A stretch of 64,000 bases of DNA from Peptococcaceae bacterium BRH_c4b (GCA_000961595.1 LADO01000039.1:1-64000); one strand, 5' to 3'. Positions 26,248 to 35,942 are shown, numbered from the stretch's first letter. The notes: generated by a model not told the origin, from the letters alone. Made by a program: numbers and translations.

Positions 26248-27579
26248 TTATTTATCAGCCGGCATGGCCAGGCACAGAGCCTTTTGCCCATCCTTCGCCT
26301 TTTTGTCCTGCCCTGGAACATCCAGCTCAAACAGGTTTTGCATGACTTCCGTATACAGGTGTCCCTCTGGGCTCAGGGCATACTCCTTCAGCCTGGTAAC
26401 AGGTAAATGCAACATTTTGTTCACTATAGAGTTAGCCAGCGAGCCGATGACCTTACGGTCATGGTCGGAGAGTTCACCCAGGCGGTTTAACGCCCGGCGT
26501 AGCTCCTGCTGCTTGATTTCCTCCCCCCACTGTTTGAGGGCGGCAATGGTAGGCACCACGAACTGGGTCGCCAGCCACTTCATGAACTCTTCCAGTTCCT
26601 CTTCGATGATACCCTCGGCCAGGACGGCGGCCTTTTTCCTTTCATGCAGGTGTTGGTCCACCACATTTTGCAAGTCGTCCACATCGTAAAGGGCGACGCC
26701 GGATATGCCGGCTATCGCGGGATCAATATCCCTGGGCACGGCTATGTCAATCATCATTATTTTTTTATTGCTGCGCCCGGCCATCAACTGCTCCATGTCA
26801 TTATACCTGACCACGAAATGGGACGCAGCTGTGCAGCTGATTACTATATCTGCCTCCGCCATATGGTGGGCCAGCTGATCAAATTTTACCGCCTTGCCGC
26901 CGAAGCGCCCGGCCAGGGCCAGTGCCCTGTCGTACGAACGGTTAGACACGATCACACCGGTAACACCGTTGGCCACCAGGTGCAGGGCGGTGAGTTCACT
27001 CATTTTGCCGGCGCCGATAATTAGCACCGTACGACCCGCCAGGCTGCCGAAAATCTGCCTGGCCAACTCAACTGCGGTATAACTTATGGACACGGAATTT
27101 TGATCTATACCCGTTTCGGTACGCACCCTTTTTCCCACCGTAAGGGCCTGCTGGAAAAGTGTATTAATTACCCTGTTAGTGGCGCCCAAGGCACAGCATG
27201 CCTGATAGGCCTGACGAACCTGGCCCAGTATCTGGGTTTCCCCCAGCACCATGGAATCCAGGCCTGAAGTTACCCGGAAAAGGTGTCTGATGGTGTCATA
27301 CAGCGTGTGGGCATAGGTGCAGTTTTTTATTTCAGATATATCAACACCGGATTTCCGGGAAAGGAAATCCCAGATGGCATTTAAGCCCTCGTCCATTTCC
27401 CTGGTGGCGGCGTAGATCTCCATTCTGTTGCAAGTGGATATGATTACACAGCCCTCGATGGCCGGGTTTTCCTGTAATTTCCTAAGGGCTTCCCCCAGCG
27501 CGTTTTCCGAAAAGGACAGTTTTTCCCTTATTTCCACCGGCGCGGTTCTATGATTGACTCCTACTACTATGATAAGCAT
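26248..27579 (-). CDS. hemA: glutamyl-tRNA reductase
   Basis: This is a 443-residue enzyme that makes glutamate-1-semialdehyde from glutamyl-tRNA. [13 protein letters not shown] opens the catalytic domain, and the active Cys is in [12 protein letters not shown]. The [17 protein letters not shown] block is followed by a Rossmann NADPH domain ([17 protein letters not shown]) and a helical dimerisation domain. ATG 27579 with GGAGCGG upstream is chosen. It overlaps sirC by 32 bases. Confidence 0.97.
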   Translation of the reverse strand: MLIIVVGVNHRTAPVEIREKLSFSENALGEALRKLQENPAIEGCVIISTCNRMEIYAATREMDEGLNAIWDFLSRKSGVDISEIKNCTYAHTLYDTIRHLFRVTSGLDSMVLGETQILGQVRQAYQACCALGATNRVINTLFQQALTVGKRVRTETGIDQNSVSISYTAVELARQIFGSLAGRTVLIIGAGKMSELTALHLVANGVTGVIVSNRSYDRALALAGRFGGKAVKFDQLAHHMAEADIVISCTAASHFVVRYNDMEQLMAGRSNKKIMMIDIAVPRDIDPAIAGISGVALYDVDDLQNVVDQHLHERKKAAVLAEGIIEEELEEFMKWLATQFVVPTIAALKQWGEEIKQQELRRALNRLGELSDHDRKVIGSLANSIVNKMLHLPVTRLKEYALSPEGHLYTEVMQNLFELDVPGQDKKAKDGQKALCLAMPADK

Positions 27580-28195
27580 TAGAGATCCGCTCCTTTGCCA
27601 GATCAAATTGACCCTCCAGCATCAGCCGCATGGCCTGCCTGTCAACCAGGCCGGCCAGTATTGTTTTTTTGCTGGTATCATCGTCAATATTGCTGATAAT
27701 GTTCTCTCTTATATCTCCTAAAAATTCCACCATTGGACCAAATCCCGGGCTGAACACAGTATCCAGGTACTCTCTAATCCGTCTGGCCAGCAGCGGGCTT
27801 TTGCCGTCAGTGGACACGGCCACCTGTAAAGATTCCCGCCGTACAACAGCGGGCACAAAAAAATTACCGTTCGGCGGATCGTCAACCGCATTCACCAGCA
27901 GATTACGTTCGAAACAGTCGGCGGCAACCCTGCGGTTTACCTGTTCGCCGTCGGTGGCGGCGATTACCAGAAAGACACCGTCCAAATCCTCCACGGTGTA
28001 CTCCCCCGGCCTGTACTCAATGTCTCCCGATTCGGCCAGGTCCGCAAGTCCGTCAGCCAGTCCGGGGCTGACCACCCTCACCCTGGCGCCGCATTCTAAA
28101 AGCGAATGCACTTTTCTTTCGGCCACCGCTCCCCCGCCTACCACCAGGCAGAGTTTATCTTTTATGTTTAAGGAAATGGGATAGCATCTCGCCAA
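27548..28195 (-). CDS. sirC: precorrin-2 dehydrogenase / sirohydrochlorin ferrochelatase-type protein
   Basis: This is a protein of about 215 residues. [20 protein letters not shown] is the NAD-binding Rossmann motif, then [18 protein letters not shown] and the conserved [19 protein letters not shown], then [17 protein letters not shown]. This is the CysG N-terminal/Met8/SirC family. It oxidises precorrin-2 to sirohydrochlorin; some members also insert iron. No separate sirB-like chelatase is in the operon, so this protein may do both steps (inference). TTG 28195 has AAGGG eight bases upstream; GTG 28204 is the alternative. Confidence 0.92.
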   Translation of the reverse strand: MARCYPISLNIKDKLCLVVGGGAVAERKVHSLLECGARVRVVSPGLADGLADLAESGDIEYRPGEYTVEDLDGVFLVIAATDGEQVNRRVAADCFERNLLVNAVDDPPNGNFFVPAVVRRESLQVAVSTDGKSPLLARRIREYLDTVFSPGFGPMVEFLGDIRENIISNIDDDTSKKTILAGLVDRQAMRLMLEGQFDLAKERISNAYHSSRSQS

Positions 28196-28229
28196 AATAA
28201 TCACCCTTGACTGGTTTATCTTGAATAAA

Positions 28230-29192
28230 TTAAAACTTCCTTATACTTATAAAGTCTGCTATGGTGAACAAAGTATCCCTGGCCGGAATATCCGGCAGCA
28301 GGCTAAGTTCTTCCTTGGCCTTTTGGATATATTTTAGAGCAACCTTGTTGGCGTATTCCACTCCCCCGCAGGAAACTATCAGTTCCACAGCCTCCTGCAC
28401 TTCTTGCTCCGTTTTTACCTCTTTAAATACTATTTCCCGAAGTCTTTCTTTAAATGAACACCGCTCCAGGGCATGGATCACGGGGAGGGTTATGATACCC
28501 TGGTGCAGGTCGCTGCCTATAGGCTTGCCCAATTGTTGCTGGTCAGCCACCAGATCAAGTACATCATCGGTAATCTGAAAGGCCATGCCTATATTATGGC
28601 CGTAACGGCGCAGGGGTCCGTGAACGGAGACAGGCGCACCGCAAGCCACCGCACCCAACTGGCAACTGGCGGCTATCAAAAGAGCGGTCTTACGGTTGAT
28701 ACGGTAGAAATAGTCTTTGATGCTCTGGGATGCATCCAGCACAGTGGATATCTGTTGTATTTCACCCTCACACATTTTCACGCTGGTGTCTGATAGCACC
28801 CGGGGAATAATGGGATTATCGTAAGTGGATATGAGAATTAAAGATTTGCCAAATATATAGTCGCCCAGATGGGTGGATATCCTATTGCCCCACATGGATT
28901 TAACCGTGGGAATGCCCCTGCGGGTCACTGCGGAATCAACTACATCGTCGTGCACCAGGGAGGCCATGTGAATTAGTTCCAGCGCCACCGCCAGGGCTAG
29001 CACCTTCTTAATATCATAATGATAAAATTTGGCGCCTAACAAACTAAAAGCCGGCCTAAGTCTTTTTCCTCCGGCATTTATCAAGTGTGTGGCAGTCTCG
29101 GTGATAAACGAATCGGGAGCCTGTACCACAGACACTAATTCTTCTTCTACAATTTTTAAATCGTCTCTGATTTCAGCAAAAATATCAAGCAT
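28230..29192 (-). CDS. long-chain (all-trans) polyprenyl diphosphate synthase
   Basis: This is a 320-residue prenyltransferase. The first Asp-rich motif is LVHDDVVDSAVTRRG and the second is FQITDDVLDLVADQQQLGKP. GGKRLRPAFSLL near residue 40 is the typical opening block. The small residues before the first motif fit a long-chain product for the menaquinone side chain (HepT/IspB type). It is the first gene of the heme operon, which joins quinone and heme supply for respiration. Confidence 0.93.
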   Translation of the reverse strand: MLDIFAEIRDDLKIVEEELVSVVQAPDSFITETATHLINAGGKRLRPAFSLLGAKFYHYDIKKVLALAVALELIHMASLVHDDVVDSAVTRRGIPTVKSMWGNRISTHLGDYIFGKSLILISTYDNPIIPRVLSDTSVKMCEGEIQQISTVLDASQSIKDYFYRINRKTALLIAASCQLGAVACGAPVSVHGPLRRYGHNIGMAFQITDDVLDLVADQQQLGKPIGSDLHQGIITLPVIHALERCSFKERLREIVFKEVKTEQEVQEAVELIVSCGGVEYANKVALKYIQKAKEELSLLPDIPARDTLFTIADFISIRKF

Positions 29193-29460
29193 ATCTGCAC
29201 CTACTTGTATGATAGAGCAAAAGGTTTTCAGACAGTTTTATATTCTTCGGCAGATGGAAAAATCCTCCCCTGTCGAATTATACTATATAATTTAATTCCC
29301 TGTTGAAGAACACTGTCTCAAGACAAACTATATATAAGATATATTATTTCCCGTTATAAATCAATGGCAGACACTGGCGGAGGCAGGCGCTCAATAATAA
29401 TTTGCCTGCAAACCATTCCCTGTGCTATAATAATTTTTGTCCATTTAAGCAGAAAAATAC

Positions 29461-29558
29461 GGGGGTGGATGGTGCCTGGTGGTGCTCCCGGTCTTCAAAA
29501 CCGGTCGTTGGGCGGCGTTCCCGTCCATGGTGAGTTCGATTCTCACACACTCCCGCCA
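29461..29558 (+). tRNA. selC: selenocysteine tRNA (anticodon TCA)
   Basis: This is a 98-nt tRNA. The extended acceptor GGGGGTG pairs with the 3' CACTCCC (one G-T wobble), with encoded CCA at 29556-29558. The anticodon stem CCGGT/ACCGG-type encloses TTCAAAA, so the anticodon is TCA. A long variable arm (TGGGCGG/CCGTCCA) and T-arm GTGAG/CTCAC complete the fold. It shows the host decodes UGA as selenocysteine. A tyrosine-recombinase element is integrated in its 3' half. Confidence 0.93.
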
Positions 29559-29721
29559 GCAAAAAGACAGATTTTAGACAGATTAATGCTTTTGGACAGA
29601 TTATAGACAAAATAACGGTGTGAATTCATACCATCTAAAATGCCTTCCGGTTATTTCATCTTCTCCCGGGTGCAAATTTGCACCTTATGAGCAATTTTCA
29701 AATCCGCCAACGTTGGCGGAT

Positions 29722-30120
29722 TTACATTTTTGATTTCCGTACCTTCTTCTTTTTTTCTTCCTGCTTCTTTTTACTGAATGTATCCTCCATGATATCCGCT
29801 GCCTGCCGGTCCTTGCTCTCCAGGAAGTGACTATATACATTTTGTGTTGTCGCTGAGGTGCTATGCCCCAACCTGCCGGCCACTGTCTCTATATCCATCC
29901 CCCGGCTTATTAAGAATGTTGCGCTGGTATGCCGCAGGCCGTGAAAAGGTATATGCGGCAGCTTATTTTTTTCAAGAAAATCCTTAATTTCGTCCATTAA
30001 AAACTCAGTCCGCCCGCGCATTCTGTTACTGAAAGCCCTCTCGGAAATTCCAGTCTTGGCAGCTATTTGTTTACCGATCAGATCTTGCCGGGCCATTTCT
30101 GCACGGAGATTTTTAAACAC
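29722..30120 (-). pseudogene. chimeric ORF: phage HTH regulator fused to integrase C-terminus
   Basis: The 132-residue product has two parts that do not belong together. Residues 1-47 (MFKNLRAEMARQDLIGKQIA, then TGISERAFSNRMRGRTEF) are the helix-turn-helix of a small phage regulator. From about residue 50, IPFHGLRHTSATFLISRG, then RLGHSTSATTQNVYSHF, is the catalytic end of a tyrosine recombinase (H-x-x-R, G-H, Y). The R-I motif and the arm-binding domains are missing. An internal deletion joining two genes in frame is the simplest explanation. As integrase it should be inactive. Confidence 0.8.
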
Positions 30121-30167
30121 TTTTGCACGCCTCCTTTTCTGTCATGGGGTGGGGTAGACACTCCAGA

Positions 30168-30471
30168 TCAAAGGGCCTGCCGCCAGCTAGGGCTATCACA
30201 GCCGTACCGTATGGTTAATCCCTCCAGGGCCACCCGGGTGTTGCCATTATCCAGCCGCTTGAATATCTCATTAACGTTAGCCTTGCCGGCATCAGTGAAG
30301 ATGTTCACAGCCCCGTATGTCAATGTTTTAGTTCCGGATATACTTGCCCAGGGGCTTACCTGTAGCGGCCAGCAGGTAGAGTGCAGAACTGTATTCCCGG
30401 TTGTTGCCGGTCTCCGCCTGGGCCTGGTACTCCTCAAAAAGGCTTTCGTGGTCAGCGTTTTTGAAGTACAT
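30168..30471 (-). pseudogene. frameshifted phage-type gene, DUF6075-like N-terminus
   Basis: A 47-residue start beginning MYFKNADHESLFEEYQAQAE ends at a stop at 30328. Homologous-looking continuation (VNEIFKRLDNGNTRVALEGL) is in another frame, ending at 30168. The split and the loss of central sequence suggest a decayed gene typical of prophages in this bacterial group. Family naming is tentative. Confidence 0.5.
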
Positions 30472-30626
30472 ACAATAACCCTCCTTTATAAATTTATCTT
30501 CTTTAATATTAATTTAATTACGCTAACATTAGTATAACATGTCTAATATTTGTGTCAAGTCATTTTTCTTTGACATGTCAAACTTTATTTCGTATAATTA
30601 AATAAATATTAAATAGGAGAGGGCAC

Positions 30627-30884
30627 ATGATAAGTTATAAACCTTTTCAAAAATTACTTATAGATAAAGGATTGAAGAAACAAGAAGTAATTAAAACCGC
30701 TGGCATATCTAACGCAACAATGGCAAAAATGAATACAAATGAATACGTTTCTCTGGAAGTAATTGATAAACTCTGCGTCGCCCTTAACTGCCAGCCGGGG
30801 GATTTACTAGAACATATCCCCGTCGAGAAGAAAACCGCAACCCCTCAGACATTTAACATAACCCTGCGCAATAATCCGGATTAG
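30627..30884 (+). CDS. Cro/CI-type helix-turn-helix regulator
   Basis: This is an 85-residue protein with an HTH domain at residues 5-65 (FQKLLIDKGLKKQEVIKTAG, then ISNATMAKMNTNEYVSLEVI, then LCVALNCQPGDLLE). This is the YozG/HTH_26-like group. AGGAGAGG stands upstream of the ATG. It is divergent from the integrase remnant and may have been the element's own regulator. Confidence 0.87.
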   Translation: MISYKPFQKLLIDKGLKKQEVIKTAGISNATMAKMNTNEYVSLEVIDKLCVALNCQPGDLLEHIPVEKKTATPQTFNITLRNNPD

Positions 30885-30934
30885 CCAGGGGCGGCGGATC
30901 TATTTGAATACATAAAAAAAGGAGGCTCCTGCCA

Positions 30935-31165
30935 ATGCAACGCAGATTTAAAGTTGTCCTTGCATGGGATAAAGAGGATAAGGTTTATGTTGCTACTGTG
31001 CCTGCTATTCCTGGTTGTTCTACCTTTGGTGATACTAAAGAGGAAGCCCTTGCTATGGCTGAGGATGCTATAAAGGTCACCATGGAAGGGCTTGCTGCCA
31101 CCGGGCAGCCGATACCTGAAGGTGATGTTGACGTAAGCATTGCTGAGGTCGTGGTTCCTGCATGA
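30935..31165 (+). CDS. hicB: HicB-family antitoxin
   Basis: This is a 76-residue protein: FKVVLAWDKEDKVYVATVPA, then GCSTFGDTKEEALAMAEDAI is the classic HicB N-terminal fold. It lacks a clear C-terminal DNA-binding domain. A strong AAGGAGG precedes the ATG. It overlaps hicA by four bases (ATGA), in hicB-hicA order. Confidence 0.93.
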   Translation: MQRRFKVVLAWDKEDKVYVATVPAIPGCSTFGDTKEEALAMAEDAIKVTMEGLAATGQPIPEGDVDVSIAEVVVPA

Positions 31166-31404
31166 TGATGTCTCCCAGGCTCCCGCGTGTAACGGGCAAA
31201 GAAGTTATTGCTGCATTAAAAAGAGCGGGCTTTGTAGTAGTAAGAGATAAAAGCGGAAGTCATAAATTTTTAAGCCATCCTGAAGATGCAACAAGATACG
31301 CTACCGTTGCCGTTCACAGTGGAAAAAATATTCCGGTTGGCACACTGAATGAAATCCTACGTACAGCCAGGCTTACTCCAGAAGAGTTTAAAAAATTACT
31401 ATAA
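31162..31404 (+). CDS. hicA: HicA-family mRNA interferase toxin
   Basis: This is an 80-residue protein: VTGKEVIAALKRAGFVVVRD, then SGSHKFL with the catalytic His, then VAVHSGKNIPVGTLNEILRT. HicA cuts mRNA and is neutralised by HicB. It looks intact, unlike most of the element, which fits post-segregational maintenance of an otherwise decaying island. Confidence 0.93.
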   Translation: MMMSPRLPRVTGKEVIAALKRAGFVVVRDKSGSHKFLSHPEDATRYATVAVHSGKNIPVGTLNEILRTARLTPEEFKKLL

Positions 31405-31581
31405 GCCCCGCTCCTCCCGGCCGCAACGCCGGGTTTTGCTTTTACTGCCCTCAATAATGAAGCGGGTAAGCCTTTCATACCTACCACCTAATTAAACCGC
31501 TTGGAGACGAGGCTTCACAGATTCCAAAATACCCATCCCTGTGCTCCGGAACATCAAATTGACATTACCGGTAATCTTATT

Positions 31582-32195
31582 TCATAAACCTATTGATGTT
31601 TTACCCTGCTTTTCAACTATGCTATAATCATACCCCAGGGCCTTTGCGGCTTCCTGAACAACTTTCAAGTAATCCTTTGCTGTGGTTGCCCCCTGCTTTA
31701 AGTTATTAATTACGCTTCGAGGCAGGTTAAAGCGTTCTTGCAGGCTCACAAAGTCACCTGACAGGGCCTCGCGCAGGGCAAACGCTCCACCTTCCAAACC
31801 TTCCACCGGGTTGATGCTGGCCAGGACTTCCGCCGTACGCATAAGCTCCTTAAAATCATCTATGTTGGTTCGGGCATAGGGTGCCAGGGAGGATGCAGCC
31901 GTCATCATCTCGGTATCTTGGAACATGGTTTTGACTGATTCCTGCATAGTCCACCGCATATATTCCATGGCTTTTTTTTGTGATTTTAGAACAGCCTCGA
32001 TGCCTACTGCCTGGAGTTCTGTCTGCGAGCTGCCCCGATGGTAGCACCACCCAGGGCGCCAACACCCATAGCCCCCAGGCCAATTGCGGCCATACCTTGC
32101 AGTGAGGTAACGCTGTTTTTGATTTTACCAATTGTCTTTGTGACTTCATCTTTGACACGAATAACAAGGCCTGACAACCGTATGCCCCAGGACAC
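31582..32195 (-). pseudogene. phage tail tape-measure protein remnant
   Basis: The start (MSWGIRLSGLVIRVKDEVTK, then GMAAIGLGAMGVGALGGATIGAA) is the N-terminus of a tail length protein. After about 60 residues the frame shifts near 32035, and ELQAVGIEAVLKSQKKAMEY continues in the frame that runs to 31582 (SLAPYARTNIDDFKELMRTA). The rest of this normally very long gene is absent. It shows a tailed phage contributed to the island. Confidence 0.7.
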
Positions 32196-32431
32196 GGAGC
32201 TTTGCCGTGGTTTAATAGTATATAAACCCTTGGTACTACTGGTTTTTATTCAACAACTGCCACTTGATGAATACTTGTCAAATCCCTTTACGAATAGTTC
32301 GATTTAACATCCATTTATCAACTGCCACTTGATGAATTATTTCATACTCTCTGTAAGGCTAGACCCTATTCGACAAGGGATTCTCCCTCTCTAGGGACGC
32401 TGCTGTTAAATCAGAGTAATTGACAAATAAA

Positions 32432-33130
32432 TCAGTTTAGAAAATCGTCTTCAACATTAAAAGGTATACAGAATGTTTTATTCCGGGTGCTACCGCTGGC
32501 TGAAAGTTCACCGCTGCCAACCATAACCTTTAACACCTGGCTGACTGACGTGTGAGATAGCCCCGTGAGATTCATAATGTCCTGCCGAGTGAAGCTTTTG
32601 CCATCGGCATAGTTTTCCATAATTATATGTTTGATGTGATCTTTCGCGTTTTTATCAAACGCTGGCGTTAAATCGATCTTCATTCGTACCCACTCCCGCC
32701 CGGCCTCGTCGGTTTCATCCTCCAAGGTATAGCTGAATGTCGAAAAACCTTGTAACCAGGATTGCAGGCTCCGTACTGTGAAAATGTCCTGACCATTGTC
32801 ACCGGCCTTTTTTTCAATACCAATCATACAGCCCACAAGCCGGTTCAGGACGCCTGCGCCAACCGAATCGTGCTGGCTCATGCTTATGGCATACTCACTC
32901 CGTTTCTTCTTTCGAGCGTGGTGCAGGATGACAATCGCAGCATTTGTTCTGTGGGCCAGCATACTTAGTTTTTCAGTAACTTTTTTCATTTCTGAATTGT
33001 CGTTTTCGTCCAAGCTGTGAAAACTGGTCAGGGTATCGACAAAGACGATCTGGGGATGCTCCTCTTCTATAAATAGCCTCTCGGCATTCGCCGAGCCAGT
33101 TGGGACAAGGGTTTCCCTGAACCAACTTTA
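32432..33130 (-). pseudogene. RecA-fold AAA ATPase (RepA/helicase-loader type) remnant
   Basis: The readable part begins upstream of any start codon: HPQIVFVDTLTSFHSLDEND is the Walker B strand, then MLAHRTNAAIVILHHARK, then SVGAGVLNRLVGCMIGIEKK. It closes with a winged-helix tail (SFTRQDIMNLTGLSHTSVSQ). A Walker A-like GSGKPLSQLA is seen in another frame near 33100. The N-terminal half is lost at the junction with the transposase region. Such ATPases are common in plasmid and phage replication modules. Confidence 0.65.
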
Positions 33131-33337
33131 TAGCATTCCTCCTACTTTGAGTGGGAGGTTTTTTGCTTTTCATCGAGATAAACTGGAAATTCGTGAATGA
33201 TAAATATTTTCTTGACTTCCCCAAAACGGCTAAAAAACACTTGACATTTTCTAAACACCCCCATAATCGCGCAAAAGGGATTTTTACCTTTGAATACAAA
33301 ATATGGGGTGATTGTTTGAAACCAGTGCTGATTTCAC

Positions 33338-34243
33338 ATGCAATGTATCAGGACCCTACGTTCGTATCTTCTCTTGCTCATGACGAAGACGGGAATCGGT
33401 GTTACCGAGTGGATTAATGAAATGAATCGTATTCCCTACTACGCCATCCTTAGCGGTTTCGAACCCGGGGATATTCCCGGTGTCGGTACCTTCTATGACT
33501 TCTTCAAACGCCTTTGGGCTGCCAGCGGAAATAATCTCAAACCTAATAAACAAAAGCGTAAACGCAAGCCCAAGAAAGGGAAAAAAGGCGAAAAAGCTCT
33601 TACCACCACGCCGGGTAAGGTCAAACGTCTGGTCGAGTGGGTGATTCGTCACGCCGCTAAGAAAACCGACTTGCCATCTGACCGCTTGTTCCACTTCTTC
33701 CAGACTCAAATCCTTACCCTTTCGGCGAAGCTTGGTTTACTTGGGGATATGAACGCCTTGAGTGCGGCAGGTGACGGCACACCCTTTGTCACTGCTGCTT
33801 ATCCCCGAAGTAAATCAACTTGTAGTTGTCGTGCCCAAGGCCTTGCTGATTGCAACCATCCTCGTATCTACTCCCAGCCCGACTGCGACTCGGGCTGGGA
33901 TAGCGCCCGGGAGAAGTACTTCAACGGTTACCATCTCTACATGATTTCTGCTGCGGACAGTCGATACGACTTGCCAATGTATCCAAGACTACAGCCTGCT
34001 TCCAGGCACGATTCTGTCAGTCTGGTCGTCAGTGCGGTTGAATTCAAGCAACGTTTTACCTTGGGCACGGTGGAAAAGATGCTGTTGGATGCCGCTCATG
34101 ATGCTGAGGCCATTTATCACCTGATAGATCACCAGAACATTGAGCCGTTTATTGATCTGAACAGCCGCAGTAAGAAGAATACAAAAACCAGCGGAGATAT
34201 TCACGCAAAACTAAAAAACATAAAAAATAGGCCACTTCCGTAA
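33338..34243 (+). pseudogene. truncated DDE-type transposase
   Basis: The readable product begins in RTLRSYLLLLMTKTGIGVTE and includes NRIPYYAILSGFEPGDIPGV and GTFYDFFKRLW, a block typical of a DDE transposase group. It continues through SAAGDGTPFVTAAYPRSKST and FNGYHLYMISAADSRYDLPM (catalytic D region). It stops soon after FIDLNSRSKKNTK, where the family goes on for another long stretch. The N-terminus lies in another frame upstream (33180-33340). It is inactive; the IS family was not determined. Confidence 0.65.
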
Positions 34244-34422
34244 AAAACTTTTTAGCAATAATATATCCCATAATATACCAGACAAAAAGACAAATAAAAA
34301 GACAGAAATTCATAAAAAACCATAATAAAATAGCCGTTTGCATAAAAACGACTATCAAATAAATCCCGTAATATCGAGGGTTAAACGTCTACATACAAAA
34401 GCGTAAAAATGGCTGTATCGTT

Positions 34423-34493
34423 CTTCAAAACCGGTCGTCGGGCAGCGTTCCTGTCCGTGGTGGGTTCGATTCCCACACACTCCCGCCAGCAAA
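34423..34493 (+). repeat. displaced 3' half of tRNA-Sec (element end, att copy)
   Basis: CTTCAAAACCGGTCG through CGCCAGCAAA repeats the anticodon-to-3'-end part of selC. Compared with the intact gene there are six substitutions: two pairs in the variable arm (T-A to C-G, G-C to A-T) and one pair in the T stem (A-T to G-C). All keep the helices, so this half was part of a working tRNA. No 5' half is attached. Confidence 0.9.
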
Positions 34494-34498
34494 GCCTT

Positions 34499-34536
34499 AA
34501 GGCGTTTGGGTTACACTATCCAAACGCCTTTTTATT
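34499..34536 (+). terminator. original selC terminator, now displaced
   Basis: AAGGCGTTTGG and CCAAACGCCTT form an 11-bp stem followed by TTTATTTT. It directly follows the displaced tRNA half, whereas no such hairpin follows the intact selC. This suggests the right-hand half is the native chromosomal one. Confidence 0.85.
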
Positions 34537-34720
34537 TTGCGTTAAAAAGCAAAACCGGTACGCCTAAAATGGCTGTCTTTAGCACAACCGGATTAATTTA
34601 GACCGACCGGTTTTTTAACCCCCTTCCAGCCAAATAAGGAGGTTATATTCATAATTAGATATCATCTTCCAAGAGATTCCTATTATTAATGCTATTACTT
34701 TAAGAAAGAATACTTTTGAG

Positions 34721-35272
34721 GTGAACGAAAAAATGAAAAAAATAACTGACCGCTTTTGGCTGGGAATTATTGCAGGTATCGGAGGGAACCTGGCTAAGAA
34801 TACTGTAGAGGGTATCTTCACCAGAAAAGGATTGCTAAAATCAACTGCAAAACAAAAAGCTGCCGGTATCTTTGTCAGAAAAGCAGATATTAATACGCCC
34901 CAGGGTAAATTATTAGGTGCAGTTGCTGATAACATGATCGCTGCGGGACTCGGGATAACCTGTATTTATTGGTTGACTTTAATGGGAAAGGACAAATATT
35001 TTATCAAGGGAGCGGGCCTTGGGGCAGCGGAGTGGACAACTCTATATGGAGTTATGTCTAAAATAGGAGCAACAGCTATATACCCCATCAAACCACGTGA
35101 AGCATTAATATCTCTACTTTCACACTTTGCGTTTGGGGCAACCAAAATGGCCATAGCAGTTAATCTTGGTGACAGTAGATTATTTAAGCCAGGGAATTTA
35201 ACTTTAGAAATAGATAATCCTGAAAAACTTAACCTGCTTGACAAAAACCAATCAAATCCATTGCACCAGTAA
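34721..35272 (+). CDS. unknown membrane-associated protein
   Basis: This is a 183-residue protein. Gly-rich hydrophobic segments lie near residues 12-30 (FWLGIIAGIGGNLAKNTVEG), 65-90 (LGAVADNMIAAGLGITCIYWL), 98-115 and 130-150, suggesting four weak membrane helices. I do not recognise a family. The GAGGTGAACG site before the ATG is a fair ribosome site. It stands alone just outside the selC element. Confidence 0.7.
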   Translation: MNEKMKKITDRFWLGIIAGIGGNLAKNTVEGIFTRKGLLKSTAKQKAAGIFVRKADINTPQGKLLGAVADNMIAAGLGITCIYWLTLMGKDKYFIKGAGLGAAEWTTLYGVMSKIGATAIYPIKPREALISLLSHFAFGATKMAIAVNLGDSRLFKPGNLTLEIDNPEKLNLLDKNQSNPLHQ

Positions 35273-35533
35273 AGTTATAATTAAAAGTTTCGCAGTATGT
35301 TAAACATACATGCCTGCCATACTGACAGGTTTCTAATGGGTAGTTTACTGTCAGCTGCGATAACCGACAACAATCAATAGTATTATTCAACTACCATCAT
35401 CCGCGACAAACATTTCGCTCTTTTTCGCTATATAATTATGCTGGTAAACATTTTCACTATCATTATGCAATCCTATCATGTATAATTGCTTTCGGTGACA
35501 AACCAAATTTATAAAAGGTGGTGAACGCTCAGC

Positions 35534-35791
35534 ATGAAAAAAATATTTGTACTGGCAGCACTGGCAGCGTCACTTATGGCGTTCTCAGCCCCGGCCTTGG
35601 CAGCTACCGGCTGCAGCAATGCCGTAGCGGGAAACACAGCCCCTCAGGTCAGCAAATGCGTACCACAAATGCAGGTTAATGTTGTTCCTAGCGGAATTTC
35701 CGGCCAGCAACTGAAAGACTGTATTCAACAAATAAAAACAGCTGCCTGCACACCGGGCTTCGTAATGGGAACAACCAGTTGCTCACGCTAA
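35534..35791 (+). CDS. small secreted cysteine-containing protein
   Basis: This is an 85-residue precursor. Residues 1-24 form a signal peptide (MKKIFVLAALAASLMAFSAP then ALAA, cleavage after ALA). The mature part of about 61 residues has five Cys, widely spaced, and no known domain. AGGTGGTGA precedes the ATG. The strong hairpin downstream suggests a monocistronic, well-expressed gene. Function is unknown. Confidence 0.75.
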   Translation: MKKIFVLAALAASLMAFSAPALAATGCSNAVAGNTAPQVSKCVPQMQVNVVPSGISGQQLKDCIQQIKTAACTPGFVMGTTSCSR

Positions 35792-35831
35792 GCAACTTTT
35801 TTCCATGACTTATAAGCAAGTCTGGTCTGCA

Positions 35832-35895
35832 AATAGTTTAAAGCCCCCGGTTCGGAAGACAAATATTCGTCTTGCCCCGGGGGCTTTAAACTATT
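35832..35895. terminator. long perfect hairpin after the secreted protein gene
   Basis: The arms AATAGTTTAAAGCCCCCGG and its exact complement are 19 bp long, and inner arms AAGAC/GTCTT extend the stem. A-rich and T-rich ends make it a possible two-way terminator, but the length is unusual and could mark a small mobile palindrome. Confidence 0.7.
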
Positions 35896-35942
35896 AAACA
35901 TCTGTAATTTATATTGGCCGGAGATACGCAATATAAATGATT

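Larger units (their letters stand above)
29493..34493. mobile_element. decayed integrative element in selC
   Basis: The element is bounded by two copies of a 71-bp segment running from the tRNA-Sec anticodon through CCAGCAAA (29493-29563 and 34423-34493). They differ at six sites, all of them compensatory base pairs. Inside are a chimeric integrase, a broken DUF6075-like gene, a Cro/CI-type regulator, HicBA, tape-measure and helicase-type remnants and a truncated transposase. The contents suggest a prophage-derived or mixed integrative element no longer able to excise on its own. Confidence 0.85.
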
